A DNA stretch of 64,000 nucleotides. Source: DASQPR01 sp963836785. GTDB lineage: Bacteria; Actinomycetota; Actinomycetes; Mycobacteriales; Micromonosporaceae. Both the position numbers and the translations under genes were made by a program. This document shows positions 62,220 through 64,000 of this stretch, one piece after another. The DNA lies in the NCBI GenBank assembly GCA_963836785.1, contig CAWIKW010000002.1, positions 620,001 through 684,000 of the forward strand, in the 5' to 3' direction. The stretch's first letter is position 1. Each line of letters starts with the position of its first letter. The notes beneath the pieces were generated by a model, which worked only from the letters and a program-made list of their open reading frames with translations, did no database searches and was not told where the DNA came from.

Positions 62220-62419
62220 TAAAACTGATCTCCGTTACAAATCGCCGTGCCGCTCAGGTGATCCTCAGCGGCCAAGCCATGCGCGGAGGTCCGGCGCAGA
62301 CCTCCGCGCCAATGCGGACCTCGTGTACGACGCGGCTCAGCGGGCCGCTGCGACCTATCGCTGACGAAACGGAGATTTGCTCGGACGACGGACGCCGGCA
62401 CCGCGGCTGGCCGAGGCGG

Positions 62420-63337
62420 TCAGATCAGCCGACGTACCATCTCCAGGAGCTCTCCGGTCGCGTTGACGTCGGCGGCCAGAATGCACACGCTGGCGACCAG
62501 CGCGAGCACCGTTGCCGCGCGCAGCGCCGATGCTGGCGGCCGGTGCAGAGCGGCGACGCGATCGACGGTGCCGTAGTGGTTGAAACCGAGTGCCACCTGA
62601 TGACTGGCCGCCGTGGCCCGAGCGTCGGCCGCCTGGGCCAGCGCGGCCGTGGCGATGGCATTGGCGACGAGCCGGCGACTGCCGACATCGGCCACCGCAC
62701 GCTCATCGGCCCAGCGCTCGCACAAGAACCCCACGGTATTGCGAGCCGGAATCAGGAGCGGGTTGGCCGCCGCCGCGAGATCCGCCGCCGCACGAAGACG
62801 ATGGTGCCCGGCGCCGAGATGCGCGCGCTCGTGGGCGAGCAGGGCCGACCTCTGGCGATTGTCGAGCGCGGCCAGCATGCCTTCGGTCAGTACGATCCGC
62901 GGCTCTTGGCGCCGCCGCCGCGCCGATCCACGGCCCGGCACCGCGAACGCGTCCGGCCGATCATCGGCGATCACGATGACGTCGGAGTCGACGGGTTCGA
63001 GATCGGCGATCACGTCATGGATGCGTGCGTAGAGCCGGCGCCGCCGACGGAGGACGCCAACCAGCCGTACCGATGCGACGCCGAGCGCCATGAGCGCGAC
63101 CAGGGCGACGCCGTCCGGCACCGGTATCGCGGCAACCGATCGAGCCAGGAACGGTACGTCGTCAACCAATGTGGCCGCGAGCAGGGCCGTAGCCCACAGC
63201 GTGCCGATGGCGCCGATGGCGACGATCGCGGTGAGGGCCGTCGCGCCCACGGCCGGGCGGGCTCGTCGGGCGACGACCGGGCCGGCGAGGCCGATGAGGA
63301 TGCTGGCCACGAACGGCAGATAGACCGTGATGTTCAT
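62420..63337 (-). CDS. M56-family (BlaR1/MecR1-like) membrane metallopeptidase
   Basis: A 305-residue membrane protein with helices near 4-22, 33-57 and 72-92, a cytoplasmic zinc-protease domain with LLAHERAHLGAGHH (HERAH) and ERWADERAVAD as third-ligand region, and a last helix at about 270-290. No penicillin-sensor domain follows. In such pairs the peptidase cleaves the co-encoded BlaI repressor. ATG 63337 overlaps the BlaI stop (ATGA). Confidence 0.88.
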   Translation of the reverse strand: MNITVYLPFVASILIGLAGPVVARRARPAVGATALTAIVAIGAIGTLWATALLAATLVDDVPFLARSVAAIPVPDGVALVALMALGVASVRLVGVLRRRRRLYARIHDVIADLEPVDSDVIVIADDRPDAFAVPGRGSARRRRQEPRIVLTEGMLAALDNRQRSALLAHERAHLGAGHHRLRAAADLAAAANPLLIPARNTVGFLCERWADERAVADVGSRRLVANAIATAALAQAADARATAASHQVALGFNHYGTVDRVAALHRPPASALRAATVLALVASVCILAADVNATGELLEMVRRLI

Positions 63338-63708
63338 GATCGCCAATCACCGTCCAGAGCGGCGCGAAGTGCGTCTTCTTCGTCCGGAGAGAGCGCGGTG
63401 ATGAAGCGTTGGAGGATCTCGTCGTGTTCATCGCTGGACTGGAGCGCGTCACGCATCCGCTCGGCGGCGACCTGCGCGGCGCTCTTCACCGGCGCGTAGC
63501 CGATCCGGCCGGCGTACGGCAGCCGAGCGACGTCGCCCTTCTGCTGAAGCCTCGTCAAGATCGTGTGTACGGTGTTGTACGCCAGATCGCGGCCGACGGC
63601 GGACTGGATCTCCGACGGTTTCATCGGATGGTCGACCGAACGAAGCACCGCGAGCACCTCCGATTCGAGGGCCCCGGCCGCACGCCGTTCGTGACGTGGT
63701 GCGTCCAT
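63334..63708 (-). CDS. BlaI/MecI-family repressor, copy 2
   Basis: A 124-residue winged-helix repressor: GALESEVLAVLRSVDHPMKPSEIQSAVG, YNTVHTILTRLQQKGDVARLPYAGR and the C-terminal helix with ALSPDEEDALRAAL. The ATG follows GGAGG. It is co-transcribed with the M56 peptidase that should inactivate it. I find no TACTAC/GTAGTA palindrome in the short upstream region, so its own promoter is probably further upstream. Confidence 0.9.
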   Translation of the reverse strand: MDAPRHERRAAGALESEVLAVLRSVDHPMKPSEIQSAVGRDLAYNTVHTILTRLQQKGDVARLPYAGRIGYAPVKSAAQVAAERMRDALQSSDEHDEILQRFITALSPDEEDALRAALDGDWRS

Positions 63709-63738
63709 AGCGTGAGCCTCCTTACCTGCGACGGCGAG

Positions 63739-63957
63739 TCACCGCGGCGGTGGCTTGCGTTCGGCTCGCGCGGCGCGGGCGATCGAGCCGAGCAGGAGCA
63801 GCAGCGCCGCGATCGGCAACAACCACCACGCGGTGGTGTGATGGTGAGCCAGCAACGCCGTGAGCGCGAGCGCGATGACGACACCGATCGCGATGGTGGC
63901 GTCGTCGCCCACGATGAAGTCGTACCAGAATGCGAAGAATCCGCGAAGAGCGCGCAT
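63739..63957 (-). CDS. Small two-helix membrane protein
   Basis: A 72-residue protein with RALRGFFAFWYDFIVGDD at the start, then two membrane helices (IAIGVVIALALTALL and WWLLPIAALLLLLGSIA), and a basic end. It precedes the BlaI-M56 pair by about 30 bases on the same strand, so it may belong to that operon. Function unknown. Confidence 0.7.
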   Translation of the reverse strand: MRALRGFFAFWYDFIVGDDATIAIGVVIALALTALLAHHHTTAWWLLPIAALLLLLGSIARAARAERKPPPR

Positions 63958-64000
63958 CAGCTCACCTTCATTGCGGCGGGGGAGTCGGTCGACTCCGTGC
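63957..64000 (-). CDS. Possible 3' end of a gene entering from the right edge
   Basis: On the minus strand the window edge is open and ends with AAGGTGAGCTGA; the stop overlaps the next ATG by two bases (TGATG). Only about 14 codons are visible, so the product cannot be named. The tight overlap hints at an operon continuing to the right. Confidence 0.3.
   Translation of the reverse strand, partial: TESTDSPAAMKVS

Noticed and set aside
63709..63738. BlaI operator in front of the second BlaI gene
   Set aside because: No TACTAC/GTAGTA inverted repeat is present in this short interval.

Overview
The window is GC-rich DNA with dense, co-directional gene clusters, frequent GTG starts and many 4-base ATGA/GTGA overlaps. 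The protein families (PucR and LacI regulators, BlaI/M56 pair, DUF2252, PIG-L deacetylase next to GT4, orphan CheB/CheR-PAS, STAS/HATPase regulators, CydAB, CoxMSL-type hydroxylase) point to a chromosomal segment of a soil-type, metabolically versatile actinobacterium. I cannot fix the genus. I see no tRNA, rRNA, CRISPR array, insertion sequence or prophage gene.

Layout. 0.2-5.0 kb: a membrane electron-transfer module (cytochrome b-like protein, ferric-reductase/NOX-like flavoprotein, FMN-binding protein) followed by an OmpR-type two-component system. 5.0-6.8 kb: minus-strand TOBE/HTH protein, VOC protein and SDR. 7.0-11.7 kb: a complete branched-chain-amino-acid-type (HAAT) ABC transporter, converging on a GAF-PucR regulator and a 3-hydroxybutyrate dehydrogenase; CACA/TGTG palindromes lie in front of both outward promoters. 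14.5-19.7 kb: small conserved proteins, a universal stress protein, a DUF2252 gene broken by two +1 frameshifts, and an L-2-hydroxyglutarate oxidase-like enzyme. 19.7-21.2 kb: an esterase fused to an unknown C-terminal domain, divergent from the next operon.

21.3-33.2 kb is the most unusual part. It holds ten genes in tight translational coupling: a LacI regulator, a CUT1 sugar ABC transporter (two permeases and a binding lipoprotein, no ATPase), two different ADP-ribosylglycohydrolases, a ribokinase-like kinase, a 695-residue glycosidase-like/SUMF1-like fusion, a CaiB-type CoA-transferase and a CitE-type CoA lyase. I read it as uptake and complete breakdown of a ribosyl-type or other glycosidic compound whose acidic part is activated with CoA and cleaved. 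A perfect LacI-type operator precedes it. The substrate is unknown.

33.2-40.4 kb: a formamidopyrimidine-DNA glycosylase-like gene, a three-subunit molybdenum hydroxylase, an HdeD-like membrane protein, a small kinase and two small alpha/beta-barrel-type proteins. 40.6-52.2 kb: signalling genes (PP2C remnant, STAS protein, PAP2 phosphatase, cytochrome bd oxidase, CheR-PAS, two CheB, a duplicated STAS-HATPase fusion with a +1 frameshift in each copy, and an Rcp1-like response regulator). 52.3-59.1 kb: a DUF1206 membrane protein and then a cell-surface glycan cluster (GT2, BlaI repressor, DMT transporter, GT4, PIG-L) with two almost identical BlaI-type operators. 59.1-64 kb, minus strand: a Met-rich beta-propeller lipoprotein and NodB-like lipoprotein, a COG4705-like membrane protein, an M56 peptidase/BlaI pair and a small membrane protein.
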